A DNA stretch of 64,000 bases from Ignisphaera sp. (GTDB taxonomy: Archaea > Thermoproteota > Thermoprotei_A > Sulfolobales > Ignisphaeraceae). The stretch lies in assembly GCA_028275825.1 (NCBI GenBank), contig JAPWTX010000001.1:60018-124017 (forward strand). The letters run 5' to 3'. The position numbers were made by a program, and so were the translations under genes. The notes beneath the pieces were generated by a model. It did not search any database. It was not told where the DNA came from and was given only the letters and a program-made list of their open reading frames with translations. The stretch's first letter is position 1; every line of letters begins with the position of its first letter. Below are positions 1-9,302 of this stretch, piece by piece.

Positions 1-348
1 AACTCCTTTAAACTTCTCTAAAGCTTTTTCACTAAATGTATAAAACATTGAATCACCGATAATCACAATAACATCATTACCTTCGCGAAACATTATCCAG
101 AGGATATCTGGATTAGGACCGAGACTTTCAACATTTTTCAAAATCTTTTCGTTAACTTTATAACCACTATGCTTTAAAGTCTCTACTATAGCGATTCTGA
201 ACCCCTTAATAATGGTGCTTTCAATTTTCTTCAATTGATCTCTATCCATATTTTCAGCATTAATGTATAATCTCTTGTGTTTCTCTACGTCAAACTTTTT
301 TGGAATAATCTTAAGGATTTCATCTAGTAACATGTCATAAATCCTCAT
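1..348 (-). CDS. Hypothetical protein, C-terminus cut by window edge
   Basis: An open frame runs from an ATG at 348 to the left edge without a stop, giving 116 codons of a protein whose C-terminus lies outside the window. The visible part begins MRIYDMLLDEILKIIP and looks like an alpha/beta protein with charged helices and a short beta stretch (DVIVIIGDSMFYTF). I do not recognise the family. Codon use and the absence of stops resemble the neighbouring real genes. It points away from the next gene and is separated from it by a relic-bearing gap, so no operon partner is visible here. Confidence 0.6.
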   Translation of the reverse strand, partial: MRIYDMLLDEILKIIPKKFDVEKHKRLYINAENMDRDQLKKIESTIIKGFRIAIVETLKHSGYKVNEKILKNVESLGPNPDILWIMFREGNDVIVIIGDSMFYTFSEKALEKFKGV

Positions 349-799
349 TGCAATACTATTTCTACACAGAATACCAGCTTTTTTAGAGCTTAATGAAAAG
401 CACCTTGTATTATTCTATGGCGGATTTCTTCAAATTCTTAGCCAAACACCATTCTATTATAATTACTAACGAGCAATACTTAAAGCCTTTGGCTGCTGTT
501 TTGAGTTTCATACATATTTACTAAGGTTTATATTACCAAATACTTGTAGACTTTGAGAACATCTATGAAACTCAAGATATGGGGTCTCTGGATTTTCTGA
601 ACACCCTCAAGGCAGGTGCGATCCAAGAAGCAATGCAGGAGAAAGGAGATACAGCCATGAAAACACATCAAATATGTGAACCTATATTAAGAGTTGAGCC
701 TCCTTGAGTTGGACTAATGCTTAGTGGAAAACACAATTTCAAACTTCTTTATCCTAGTAAAAGCCTCATTCCTTAGGGTGAGAAGAAATTAGATGAAGG
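349..799. other. Intergenic gap with a transposon relic
   Basis: No open frame of coding character is visible here. The central part (about 573-650) holds a relic described separately. The rest is AT-rich with no tRNA-like or strong hairpin structure that I can see. Confidence 0.5.
573..650 (+). mobile_element. Degenerate relic, copy 1 of a tnpB-like 3' end family
   Basis: This stretch matches, with several substitutions and deletions, the better-preserved copies at 34700-34827 (+) and 11191-11327 (-): shared blocks include CAAGATATGGGGTCTCTGG and CTCAAGGCAGGTGCGATCC. In the best copy the same blocks encode a Gly/Pro/Arg-rich C-terminal peptide of the kind that ends IS200/IS605 TnpB proteins. 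Here the frame is broken by stops, so it is a dead fragment. The assignment to TnpB is inferred. Confidence 0.45.
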
Positions 800-1408
800 C
801 TATGGTATCCACAGCTTCATTTCTCTAAGTTTCTTCATGTCTTCTCTAGCAAACTTCATGATAAAGTCTATAAATATTGACCCTACATCATCAAAATTCT
901 TTTTACTATAAGAACTTGCATTCCATTGCATTGCTACATCATCCCACATCTTGAGCTCCAAGATCCTTGCACGTGCCAATATACTAAGGCTTTTCTTCAC
1001 ATCTTCGGGAATGGGTCTTCCATTCAGTATTATACCAGGGCATTCACCAATTGCATTATCATTAAGCTCTATCTCAATATTGTCTTCCTTTTCACTATAG
1101 ACAAACGGATAAAATCTACAAACAAGGGGTTTATAAGGATGTATAGAGCACCTACCATTAGGTGAAAGAAATAGGCATGAGCCATCCTCTTTTGAATTCA
1201 AAGCTAGGAAGTATTTCTCTCCGCCAAACACCACGTGAGGGTATGAAAGATCTTCATAAAGAGAAACTTCATACAAGTTAAGCATTTTGGGGTAAATTTT
1301 AATACTAGTGTAAAGCTCTATTCTAAGAAGGTCTAAATGAGTTACTGGGATCCAATATTTTTTACAACAATGACCTCTCAACAAACATCTAAATATTACC
1401 AATGCCAT
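800..1408 (-). CDS. YkgJ/UPF0153-type Cys-cluster protein
   Basis: This protein of about 202 residues carries the cysteine pattern of the YkgJ family (putative zinc- or iron-chelating domain): an N-terminal C-x5-CC (CLLRGHCC) followed by CLFLSPNGRC and HPYKPLVCRFYPF. These cysteines are thought to bind a metal or Fe-S cluster; the biochemical role of the family is not settled. A GTG at 1411 immediately precedes the ATG chosen here at 1408. The next gene on the same strand ends upstream at 1467, so the two could be co-transcribed. Family assignment is fairly firm, function unknown. Confidence 0.75.
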   Translation of the reverse strand: MALVIFRCLLRGHCCKKYWIPVTHLDLLRIELYTSIKIYPKMLNLYEVSLYEDLSYPHVVFGGEKYFLALNSKEDGSCLFLSPNGRCSIHPYKPLVCRFYPFVYSEKEDNIEIELNDNAIGECPGIILNGRPIPEDVKKSLSILARARILELKMWDDVAMQWNASSYSKKNFDDVGSIFIDFIMKFAREDMKKLREMKLWIP

Positions 1409-1466
1409 CACCTGTTAATAAATGTAGAGTTCATCTTACATCCAGTATGCAGCCATTTACTGTAAT

Positions 1467-2171
1467 TTATAACACTAGTTGCCATTTCTTAGTAGAGTTA
1501 TTATATATTATTAAGGCTGATTCTTTAAGTTTTTTAAATAAGCGAAATTCTATATCATCTAAAACCTTGCGAACCTCGTCCTCATTTTGGACGCTTAGAT
1601 CATCAATCTTCTTAGCAAATTCATTCCAGAATGCTGGCTCTACAGCTATTCTCTCATCCTTGGCTTCAATTATCTTTGCTCCCTCACGTCCTAATTTATT
1701 GAAGAAGCTCTCTCTATCCCTTATTCTAGACGCAATATCTCTTTCAAATATCACTTTTTGTTCATGTAGGATATCAATAGCTGATTTCTTTCGCTCTCTC
1801 TTTTCACCTTGTGTAGCTTTCTCTGGTCCTCGAATTTGTTGCATTGATATTTTCTCTTCTAATTCCTTCAATTTCTCTTCAATAGCTTCAATCTTTTCAA
1901 CAAGCTCCCCATACTTTCTTGCAATTTCATCTACTTTTGACGTAAATGGATTGATCTTGTCTAGCAATCTCCTTTCTAGTAGCTGAACTAGCTTATCCAC
2001 ACTTACTCCACTAGACTTCACCTCAGGTTCTGGCTGTTGCTTTATTTTACCTAATTCCCTCATTAGCAACACTCTTATGTACTCAGATACAGTTAGTAAC
2101 CCTTCTGTCTTAGCTTTTGCTAAGAGTTCTTCGTATAACTTTTCATCAATTTTTATAGTAACAATTTTCAT
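1467..2171 (-). CDS. Ribbon-helix-helix / coiled-coil protein
   Basis: The first 45 residues (MKIVTIKIDEKLYEELLAKA, then VSEYIRVLLMREL) have the spacing of a CopG/MetJ-type ribbon-helix-helix DNA-binding domain: a beta strand followed by two helices. Residues about 70-115 form a charged coiled coil rich in Glu, Lys and Leu. The C-terminal third is helical and ends in a possible winged-helix-like segment. Together this suggests a DNA-binding protein that oligomerises, perhaps a transcription regulator. No ligand site is visible. It lies between the YkgJ-type gene and the nicotinate phosphoribosyltransferase gene on the same strand. Confidence 0.65.
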   Translation of the reverse strand: MKIVTIKIDEKLYEELLAKAKTEGLLTVSEYIRVLLMRELGKIKQQPEPEVKSSGVSVDKLVQLLERRLLDKINPFTSKVDEIARKYGELVEKIEAIEEKLKELEEKISMQQIRGPEKATQGEKRERKKSAIDILHEQKVIFERDIASRIRDRESFFNKLGREGAKIIEAKDERIAVEPAFWNEFAKKIDDLSVQNEDEVRKVLDDIEFRLFKKLKESALIIYNNSTKKWQLVL

Positions 2172-2239
2172 TCTTTAGCCTAAATAGACTTTAAATTTAA
2201 ACAAATTTAAAAGTACTATGTAAAAAATGTGTAACAATC

Positions 2240-3433
2240 TTATATATCTACATGTTTTAATTGTTCAAGTACATATTGTCTTATTTCATTAGGCTTAGGT
2301 AAGGATTGAAGTAGCTTACCTTGATCAATGATTTTGGTTAACATGGGTTTTGCTAGGTTACCGTCACTACATCTAATGGCTTTACCTGGTTCATCTACAT
2401 AATCTTCTTCTATAGGTACACATCTATAAAGCTGTTTCATGCCTGGCATCTTCCCTCTCTTAGATATTGGTATCCACTTACCTTCTTTCTCATCATATAC
2501 CTCTACAATATCCATACTCAAGTCAATTGATGGTGGAAATGCTATTGATGTGCCAACACCAAATGCGTCTGCCACTTCCTTAAGTTTCTCTACCTCATCT
2601 TCATCTAAACCACCACTGATAATTATCTTAACCTTGTCAAAACCATGTAATTTGAGAGTCCATTTGACTTCCTTCGCAATCAGATATATATCTCCTCTTC
2701 TACTTCTTGGCGTATCTAATCTTACCCCCTGTAACCTCTCACCCAGAGTTTTTGCTGCCAAGAGACTTTCAAAACGCTCATCATAAAAAGTATCTACAAG
2801 AGCTATTCTAGGGACTTCTTCAGGCATAACCGAATCAAAGGCCTTCCATGCTTCAACAGGGTCGCCAAATGTTATTATCAATGCATGTGGTATTGTACCT
2901 CGAGGTTCTATACTAAGGAATTCTCTGCTAAATGCGCCTGAAACTGCATCACAGCCTCCTATATAGGCTGCTCTATCTAGTGCAGCAGCTATTGCAGGGT
3001 GTTGCGCCCTTAGACCAAAGAATAACACCTCTTTTTCGCCTGCCTTCTTCTTAATTCTAGCTGCTTTTGTGGATACACTGCTATAGAATCTTAATATGCC
3101 TAGTATTGCTGTTTCAAACACTATTATGTCACATATTCTTCCCTCTACTATAGCTAATGGCTGGAGCTGCGTGAATATAGTGCCTTCAGGTGCAGCATAC
3201 AAAGTAATAGGTATATCACGAAGCAGCGCTAAAACTTCTTCAAGACCTGTAAATAAAGCCCACTTGTAGCCCTTGGGAAGACTGTATGCATGGATTTCAA
3301 ATCTTACAAGTTTATTGCAAAGCCCATATTTCTCTAAAATTTGTTTGCTTCTAATAAAGTATACATCAGTAACATTGCCTCTTTTCAGCTCATCCTCACT
3401 AAAAATATAAAATCTAGGATGAGGCTTTGTCAT
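2240..3433 (-). CDS. pncB: Nicotinate phosphoribosyltransferase
   Basis: The 397-residue protein matches archaeal nicotinate phosphoribosyltransferases, which make nicotinate mononucleotide from nicotinate and PRPP in the NAD salvage pathway. Visible hallmarks are the FETAILGILRFYSS helix, the FGLRAQHPA segment, the IPHALIITFGDP segment and the IIISGGLDEDEV phosphate-binding turn near residue 270. The ATG at 3433 is preceded by a GGGGGATCT Shine-Dalgarno-like stretch. Together with the NAD kinase gene at 56.8 kb it covers two steps of NAD(P) metabolism in this window. Length agrees with the short archaeal form of the enzyme. Confidence 0.88.
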   Translation of the reverse strand: MTKPHPRFYIFSEDELKRGNVTDVYFIRSKQILEKYGLCNKLVRFEIHAYSLPKGYKWALFTGLEEVLALLRDIPITLYAAPEGTIFTQLQPLAIVEGRICDIIVFETAILGILRFYSSVSTKAARIKKKAGEKEVLFFGLRAQHPAIAAALDRAAYIGGCDAVSGAFSREFLSIEPRGTIPHALIITFGDPVEAWKAFDSVMPEEVPRIALVDTFYDERFESLLAAKTLGERLQGVRLDTPRSRRGDIYLIAKEVKWTLKLHGFDKVKIIISGGLDEDEVEKLKEVADAFGVGTSIAFPPSIDLSMDIVEVYDEKEGKWIPISKRGKMPGMKQLYRCVPIEEDYVDEPGKAIRCSDGNLAKPMLTKIIDQGKLLQSLPKPNEIRQYVLEQLKHVDI

Positions 3434-3502
3434 AGATCCCCCATCGAAAAATCATTCATATTGCTATATAATAGATTAAACCACTAAGCTATTTAATTCG
3501 AG

Positions 3503-3781
3503 CTACTCACTTTCTTGCGTTCCTATATTTATACCTTTCTCTTCTGCTACCTTCCTTGGCATAACTGTTATTATTCCATTTTCTTCATCTTTGATAACAA
3601 CATATTCTTTCCCATATTTTTCAACAATATTTCTAGGCACATAGAGATTTAGTGATAATGTGTAATAGTCATAGCTATACGTCTTGCTTTTAACATGCTT
3701 CTTTCCAATAATTCTTCTCACTTCAACAATTCTAGCCCTCGTTTTTTGAGGTGTTTGTGTATTCATGTTACTTCTCACCAT
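3503..3781 (-). CDS. Small AbrB/SpoVT-like protein
   Basis: A small basic protein whose C-terminal half (LYVPRNIVEKYGKEYVVIKDE followed by GIITVMPRKVAEEKG) resembles a swapped-hairpin AbrB/SpoVT domain, found in archaeal DNA-binding and antitoxin-like proteins. A longer frame opens at 3823, but the ATG at 3781 is favoured because a TATA-like run lies about 30 bp before it (3808-3817), fitting a leaderless transcript. It sits between nicotinate phosphoribosyltransferase and leucyl-tRNA synthetase. No toxin partner is adjacent, so a regulator is more likely than an antitoxin. Confidence 0.6.
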   Translation of the reverse strand: MVRSNMNTQTPQKTRARIVEVRRIIGKKHVKSKTYSYDYYTLSLNLYVPRNIVEKYGKEYVVIKDEENGIITVMPRKVAEEKGINIGTQESE

Positions 3782-3831
3782 AGAATTTACAGTAATGTAT
3801 GAGCAAAAATAAGTTTTGTGCAAATAATGCT

Positions 3832-6759
3832 TTACTCAATATAGATGCCGGGTCTAAGTGGTAACGCAACACCTTTTTTACCACCGTAATTGGGGGCATT
3901 AGGATCCTCAGAACTATATATGGCTATCCTTGATCCAAGGCTTTTCTCTATATATTCTTTAGCCGTTTCCAAAGCCTTCATCTCATCTATTGTTGCTTCT
4001 AAATAAAACTCTCTTAGATCCTCTGGCGTTGTAACTGCAACGTCATACAAAACCCTAGCCACCTTTCCTATTTCTTTTTTGCTCAGTCCTGTTTTTGATG
4101 ATAAATACTCTATTGCTTCACTAAGTCTAAGCCCCTTGTTAGTAGCTTCTATAACATGTTTCATCAACTGCTGTTGCTTTAAAGGAGCTACATAAATCAC
4201 TACACTGCTTACCGAACTCTTTTTCAGCGCCCTCATTATCTCAGTTACAGAACCTATAACGCTCTCTGCATATCTAAATGCCATTAGTACGTTTTTATCG
4301 TATTCCTTTGGCAGCTGAATGTTTTGAGACGTTATCCTACCATCTCTAAATGTCTTACTCCATATTTCTTCTGCTATGTAAGGTGTGAATATACTGATCA
4401 ATGCAATCCAAACCTTCAATATTTCAAGAATGTGTTTAGATGGTTTTTCAGCTAATTTCAAGTACTCCTCAATTAAATTCTTAATACCGTAGAACGTCTT
4501 TATACCTGCCTCACGTATTCTAAACTCATTCAAAGCTTTTTCAATCTCTATTATAAGAAAGTTAAACTCGTTCATAATCCATCTATCAATGATGTCTTCA
4601 TAATCCCTTAGCTTATCTACATTGTTAAAGATGTTAAGAAATATTTTCTCTATACTTAGTAACAATTGTGGATACTCCTCTTTACCAAGTCTTTGAAGCA
4701 TCTCTAAATCAATATTTTCATCTTGATACACCTCAGCATTAAGTGCTAAAATAAGCCTTATGATATCAGCCCCATATTCCTCAATAAGACTTCTCAATGG
4801 AATTATGTTTCTTGCAGATTTACTCATCTTTTGTTGCTTTATTAACACCCAACCATTTGTAACTATTCCCTTGGGCCATAGTTGCTGTGGAAATAGTGCA
4901 ACATGATTAAATACGAAGAATGTTAGATGATTTGGTATAAGATCTTTACCACTAACTCTAATATCTAACGGATACCAATAGAGGAATTCGTCTCTAATTT
5001 TTTTAATCTCTTCTGCATTCACTCCAATAATTCTAGCAACATCTTCTGCATTACCTCTGCCTAGCAGTACATAGTCCCAGAATTCCTTTGGCAAATACCT
5101 TGGACCTCCCATTAAAGATCTAATCCTATGTACAACCGTATAAAAAGCCATATATATTGTTGAATCGCTGAGACTCTCTATAATCCATTTTTGATCCCAT
5201 GGCAATGGTGTGCCAAGACCCCTTGTTCTGGCGCAAGCCCTTTTCTTTAACCACTCTATTGTTGCTTCAAATTGTGCTCTAGCTTCTGAAGGTATGACTT
5301 TGATTCCTTCTAATGCTTTCCTAGCTAACCTCTTCCACTCCTCTTTGCCATAATCTATAAACCATTGATCCTTCAGAACCTTTACAACAATTTCTGTATT
5401 ACACCTACAATAAACAGGCTTATTCAGGAGCTCATATATTATCGTACCTAAACCTCTGCTAATTATAATCTCCTCTATAGCATCTCTCGCCTCTTTCACA
5501 CCCTTACCACTAACCTTAGTGAAAACCACTTCCTTTAATTGTTCAAGCACAGGTAATTCTTGGATCATGTAACCATTTTGATATTCAAGTCCATAAACGT
5601 ATTTTGTTGCCTCATCAAGCTTTTCTCTATCCATTTGCGATACTATTTTAAACTGCTTTAAAGCTTCATATGCCGTAGTAGTTCTTCTTCCATTCACCTC
5701 TATTATTACCCTAGGAGTAATTTGCCCTACAAACTCTATATACTCTTTAACTTGTTTTAGCTCCTCTAAAGCAATAGCATCATAGGGGGCGTGTGCTGGA
5801 ACACTCATTACAACACCTGTTGCAAATGAGGTATCTACGAACATTGCTGGAAGTATTGGCACTCTTTCTCCAGTTACAGGATTTATAACATATTTTCCAA
5901 CTAATTGAGAACCTTGAAGTTCCTTTTTCTCTATAAAGTCTATCTGATATTTTAATCTGTTTGCAGCTTCCTTACCAATAATCCATCTATTGCCATTTCT
6001 CAGCTCAATTTCTACATAATATTTCTCTGGATTAATCCAGATGTTGGTAACGCCAAATACTGTCTCCGGTCTCAGCGTTGCTGTGGGGTATATAATACCT
6101 TCTTCATCTTTAAAGAATATTACTGTAAACTCACCGATTTCGGGTTCTACATCGCCCTTCGTATCATGCATTCCAACAGGCATTTCATGCTTAGGGCACC
6201 AGCCAACAGGATGTGTGCCTCTTTCAATGTATCCCTTGCCATAAAGTTCTAGGAACTGCCAGTGTATAAATGACTTATAGTCATTGTCTATTGTTGTGAA
6301 TTCCCTTCTCCAATCAATTGAAAGACCAAACAACTTCATAGTTTCTTTTGAAATATTGTGGAAATATCTTGCAAGGTAGAGTGGATCCTTCATATTCTCT
6401 ATCTCATTATCGGGCACACCATATACATTCCTGAAGAGGTACAGCAAATCCTTGTCTTCATTCTCTATGGCCTCAGCCATTGTTATTATTGGCGTTCCTG
6501 TATAGTGAAATCCCATCGGAAATAGAACATTGTACCCCTGAATTCTCTTAAACCTGGCAATAATATCAGCCGTCAGATATGTTCTTCCATGCCCTATGTG
6601 AATGGGGCCATTAGGATACATGTAAGCAGCGGTGACAAAGAATTTTTGCTTAGAGCAATCCACATTAGCATTATAAACCTTCTCTTCATCAAATAATATC
6701 TTGCTCCATTTATGCGTTAACTGAATAAAATACTCAGTTACATTACTATTCATATGCAA
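3832..6759 (-). CDS. leuS: Leucyl-tRNA synthetase
   Basis: This 975-residue class I aminoacyl-tRNA synthetase charges tRNA-Leu. The HIGH signature reads HIGHG at residues 53-57 and KMSKS is at 644-648. The catalytic fold is interrupted by a CP1 editing insertion containing the GVVMSVPAHAPYDA segment typical of archaeal/eukaryotic LeuRS. The C-terminal anticodon-binding and archaeal extension domains are present and the length is normal. ATG at 6759 is followed two codons later by another ATG; either is possible. The protein ends just upstream of the AbrB-like gene. Confidence 0.97.
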   Translation of the reverse strand: MHMNSNVTEYFIQLTHKWSKILFDEEKVYNANVDCSKQKFFVTAAYMYPNGPIHIGHGRTYLTADIIARFKRIQGYNVLFPMGFHYTGTPIITMAEAIENEDKDLLYLFRNVYGVPDNEIENMKDPLYLARYFHNISKETMKLFGLSIDWRREFTTIDNDYKSFIHWQFLELYGKGYIERGTHPVGWCPKHEMPVGMHDTKGDVEPEIGEFTVIFFKDEEGIIYPTATLRPETVFGVTNIWINPEKYYVEIELRNGNRWIIGKEAANRLKYQIDFIEKKELQGSQLVGKYVINPVTGERVPILPAMFVDTSFATGVVMSVPAHAPYDAIALEELKQVKEYIEFVGQITPRVIIEVNGRRTTTAYEALKQFKIVSQMDREKLDEATKYVYGLEYQNGYMIQELPVLEQLKEVVFTKVSGKGVKEARDAIEEIIISRGLGTIIYELLNKPVYCRCNTEIVVKVLKDQWFIDYGKEEWKRLARKALEGIKVIPSEARAQFEATIEWLKKRACARTRGLGTPLPWDQKWIIESLSDSTIYMAFYTVVHRIRSLMGGPRYLPKEFWDYVLLGRGNAEDVARIIGVNAEEIKKIRDEFLYWYPLDIRVSGKDLIPNHLTFFVFNHVALFPQQLWPKGIVTNGWVLIKQQKMSKSARNIIPLRSLIEEYGADIIRLILALNAEVYQDENIDLEMLQRLGKEEYPQLLLSIEKIFLNIFNNVDKLRDYEDIIDRWIMNEFNFLIIEIEKALNEFRIREAGIKTFYGIKNLIEEYLKLAEKPSKHILEILKVWIALISIFTPYIAEEIWSKTFRDGRITSQNIQLPKEYDKNVLMAFRYAESVIGSVTEIMRALKKSSVSSVVIYVAPLKQQQLMKHVIEATNKGLRLSEAIEYLSSKTGLSKKEIGKVARVLYDVAVTTPEDLREFYLEATIDEMKALETAKEYIEKSLGSRIAIYSSEDPNAPNYGGKKGVALPLRPGIYIE

Positions 6760-6799
6760 ATACCCTTACTTGATAAGCTTTAGAACTTAAAACCGCAGT

Positions 6800-6810
6800 T
6801 TTAAATTTTC
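6800..6810 (+). promoter_or_regulatory. TATA box for the small membrane gene
   Basis: The AT-run TTTTAAATTTT is placed 20-30 bp before the ATG at 6830, the spacing expected for a leaderless archaeal transcript. Confidence 0.5.
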
Positions 6811-6829
6811 AAACCATATTAAGCACTAT

Positions 6830-7090
6830 ATGAACTCCTTTCAACGGGATTACCAGGTGAAGTCTAGAAAAACATTGAAATGTGGAGGTTTTAAAGGTGT
6901 TTCAAAAGCACTTATATATGCTGTAACATTGGTAATTACAATAGATGTTGTCATCATAGCTTTGCTACGTCTAGTAACATTGTTTAGAGCAATCCTAGGC
7001 GATGGATTCACAATTGCAACAGTAATTGTAATAGGAATTGCTATAACATATTGCATTTACTTAATATTGCGTAAATTGCTTGAGATCTGA
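6830..7090 (+). CDS. Small two-helix membrane protein
   Basis: An 86-residue protein with a basic N-terminus (KSRKTLKCGGFKG) and two hydrophobic helices at about residues 28-50 and 56-80. I do not recognise a family. A clear TATA-like TTTTAAATTTT at 6800-6810 lies about 25 bp upstream of the ATG, which fits a leaderless mRNA and supports a real gene. It is divergent from leuS. The opposite strand also has an open frame here, which is the usual shadow of a hydrophobic reading frame. Confidence 0.55.
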   Translation: MNSFQRDYQVKSRKTLKCGGFKGVSKALIYAVTLVITIDVVIIALLRLVTLFRAILGDGFTIATVIVIGIAITYCIYLILRKLLEI

Positions 7091-7300
7091 ACCCATTTCA
7101 TTCTAAAGGATGTAATTATTAGGGTGTAGTGGAAGGCAAGAATCACACCCTTTTTCAAGAGGCTACACTCTCAGACTTGGGTCTCCAATACATTGCTTAC
7201 TCTTTCAGGTACATGATCATAGAATATGTTACAAGCTTTTACAAGGTGTTTTAATCCAGATCTTGTTTAGCCTCATGCACTTGAATAGGGCTGTTATAGG

Positions 7301-7470
7301 TTTGAAGTTATTTGTAGTTAGCATAAATATTTAGCTTCTTTGTCTTCGTTAATAAAAATTTAAATATTTCTACATACATTACACATCTTCAGATGACCTA
7401 CTCAAGTGCAATCCTATAAACAGAAGCACAAGTATTTACAAATACCATCAAGTACCGTTAGCAGAGAAAT
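7301..7470 (+). repeat. Intergenic repeat R1, copy A
   Basis: This AT-rich stretch is a diverged copy of 23221-23476. The shared left block includes ATATTTAGCTTCTT and AAATATTTCTACAT. The shared right block includes CATCAAGTACCGTTA after a TAAACAGA start. Copy A lacks the GC-rich hairpin segment present in copy B. The family has no open frame, so it may be a MITE-like element or the edge of a dead insertion sequence. Its boundaries are approximate. Confidence 0.6.
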
Positions 7471-7500
7471 GCAAAACATGCTATGTATACTACAGAGAAC

Positions 7501-7565
7501 CAGATGATGATCTTGGCCGTTACCGAAAAACACTTATGAATGTGGTGTTTGGTAGCCTCTGATGG
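7501..7565 (+). ncRNA. Candidate box C/D guide RNA
   Basis: A C box ATGATGA (7504-7510) is followed by a 12-nt possible guide, a D'-like CCGA (7523-7526), a degenerate C' region near ATGAATG, and a D box CTGA (7559-7562). Overall length and order fit archaeal box C/D sRNAs that direct 2'-O-methylation. The second guide is longer than usual and C' is weak, so this is a moderate candidate. It lies just upstream of the following gene. Confidence 0.4.
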
Positions 7566-7594
7566 GATGAGGAAACTTGCCCCCTACAGATTTG

Positions 7595-8482
7595 ATGAAG
7601 ATATTATCGCGTGCTGACCAACTCAAGAAAGATTTCTTGATATTTCTTAAAATGCTGGGTCTTGAAAGAGAGTTGTATAAAGGTGTTCTGAACATCTTTC
7701 CATATACAACTAGTATTATCTTTGACCGGATCTCTTTCTATTGCTTGGGCATGTCTTTTTGCATAGATAAAAAGTTCAACGTTACTTCGTATTCTTCGAA
7801 CATATTTTATTTCAATAATTTCGTTATAGAGTCTTCAAGAAAACTAGAATTCTTGTGCCTTGGAAATAATGATGATATGCTTTGCAAAGTGCGGAATGCT
7901 CAAGGACTCATCAATATATATCAAAAAGATGGTTTAAAAAATATCTTCATTGTTACTGGTGATTCTCTAAAGCTTTACAAACTGTCTGCTAATACGCTAG
8001 ATCGTCTACACAATATTAAAGCCCTTACAGTTATCTCTAACATGGGTTTAGCATTAACCATAGCTTTTGACGATTTGGGTAAGCTAGTTACAGTTAGCCG
8101 AAATTACATAGCATTAGAGCATTATGGTGTTTACCTATATATCTCTAGTGAGAGCATTGTGCAAGCCATTAGGAGAATAGCTGTAGAAAAATCCATAATT
8201 GTTTTGAGCAATACAAGTAACCGAAACTCTCATGTGCCTATCATTGAAGTTGTGGACACTTACACATTTTCAGCTCCATGGTTTTTTAAGGATAATTGTG
8301 TTGATATGTTTACTGTGAATATTATTGATGAACCTGTTAACACTATCATTAAGGTGTATAGGGGGTTCATCACAAAGGTTGGTGTGAATGGGATTGAACA
8401 TGAATATAAGCATAGAATGATTAGAGTTGCCTTAGCACCATATGCAAGTACCTATTTGAAACTATGTGTTGCCCCTACATAA
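7595..8482 (+). CDS. Unknown beta-rich protein
   Basis: A protein of about 295 residues that I do not recognise. It starts with a short helical segment (MKILSRADQLKKDFLIFLK) and continues as a mostly beta-rich chain with repeated hydrophobic strand patterns; there is no signal peptide or clear membrane segment. A TTG at 7577 in the same frame is an alternative start. It ends 12 bp before the convergent protein disulfide oxidoreductase gene. Codon use resembles the neighbours. No function is proposed. Confidence 0.6.
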   Translation: MKILSRADQLKKDFLIFLKMLGLERELYKGVLNIFPYTTSIIFDRISFYCLGMSFCIDKKFNVTSYSSNIFYFNNFVIESSRKLEFLCLGNNDDMLCKVRNAQGLINIYQKDGLKNIFIVTGDSLKLYKLSANTLDRLHNIKALTVISNMGLALTIAFDDLGKLVTVSRNYIALEHYGVYLYISSESIVQAIRRIAVEKSIIVLSNTSNRNSHVPIIEVVDTYTFSAPWFFKDNCVDMFTVNIIDEPVNTIIKVYRGFITKVGVNGIEHEYKHRMIRVALAPYASTYLKLCVAPT

Positions 8483-8494
8483 AAATCATTTGAT

Positions 8495-9220
8495 TTACGT
8501 ATATAGAGCGGCTAGTCTCTTCACAGCCTTCAGTAATTGCTTCTCATATGGCAATCCTATGAAAACTACCCTACCATTTATCACTATTGTGGGAACTGTT
8601 GTTACTGCATACTTATCAGCTATATCAGGATTTTCATATGCTTCTACAATAACTGACATAACATTATTTGCACCATACATGCTACTTACATAGGCAAACA
8701 TATTTGCTAAGAGTGCTGCATAAGGGCAATAGGGACATGGTGGTGTCACAATGATTTCTATAACAGCTTTTCCTTCTAGCTTAGCAAGTTCCTCAACGGT
8801 ATCGTTAGAAAGTCCATGGTCATTTGTAGTAAGCCTTATGAGAGTTTCAATAAAAGCTTTGATTTCTTCTCCTGCCGGCATACCTAAGTATTGTATTGCA
8901 CCCTCTAATAGTAGTATTGTTGGAACTCTTTCAACATTATACTTCTTAAACACATCATGATCTTTCTCCATATCAAATCTCTCAACCAAAATAGCTTTTT
9001 CAGAGCCTATCAATGGACTTGCACTTACTAAGACATCTATGAGTCTCTCTGTCTCTACGCATGAAAAACACTTTGCTTTGTTTCCTGATGTAAATAACTT
9101 AAGCCTTACTTTTGATTTCATATCCTTTAATGTGTCTTTCAACGACTCAATATCACTTTCTGTAAACTCTACTCTAAACATTTCCTCTATGTAAGGTGGC
9201 ATGACATATTCTGAAACCAT
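8495..9220 (-). CDS. Protein disulfide oxidoreductase (two-domain glutaredoxin-like)
   Basis: The 241-residue protein has two thioredoxin-fold halves, as in the hyperthermophile PDO family that makes and exchanges disulfides in cytoplasmic proteins. Active-site CxxC motifs are CFSC at 51-54 and CPYC at 162-165; both cis-prolines (VERVPTILL and VTTVPTIVI) are visible. PDOs accompany the high disulfide content reported for crenarchaeal cytoplasmic proteins. It is convergent with the preceding unknown gene, and no thioredoxin reductase is adjacent. Confidence 0.92.
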   Translation of the reverse strand: MVSEYVMPPYIEEMFRVEFTESDIESLKDTLKDMKSKVRLKLFTSGNKAKCFSCVETERLIDVLVSASPLIGSEKAILVERFDMEKDHDVFKKYNVERVPTILLLEGAIQYLGMPAGEEIKAFIETLIRLTTNDHGLSNDTVEELAKLEGKAVIEIIVTPPCPYCPYAALLANMFAYVSSMYGANNVMSVIVEAYENPDIADKYAVTTVPTIVINGRVVFIGLPYEKQLLKAVKRLAALYT

Positions 9221-9302
9221 GTTACATCACATTAGCTAACATTATTTTATGATGTATCGCTTAAAAAGATTCTCCGTGTGACATTTAATACTTAGGCTTA
9301 AG

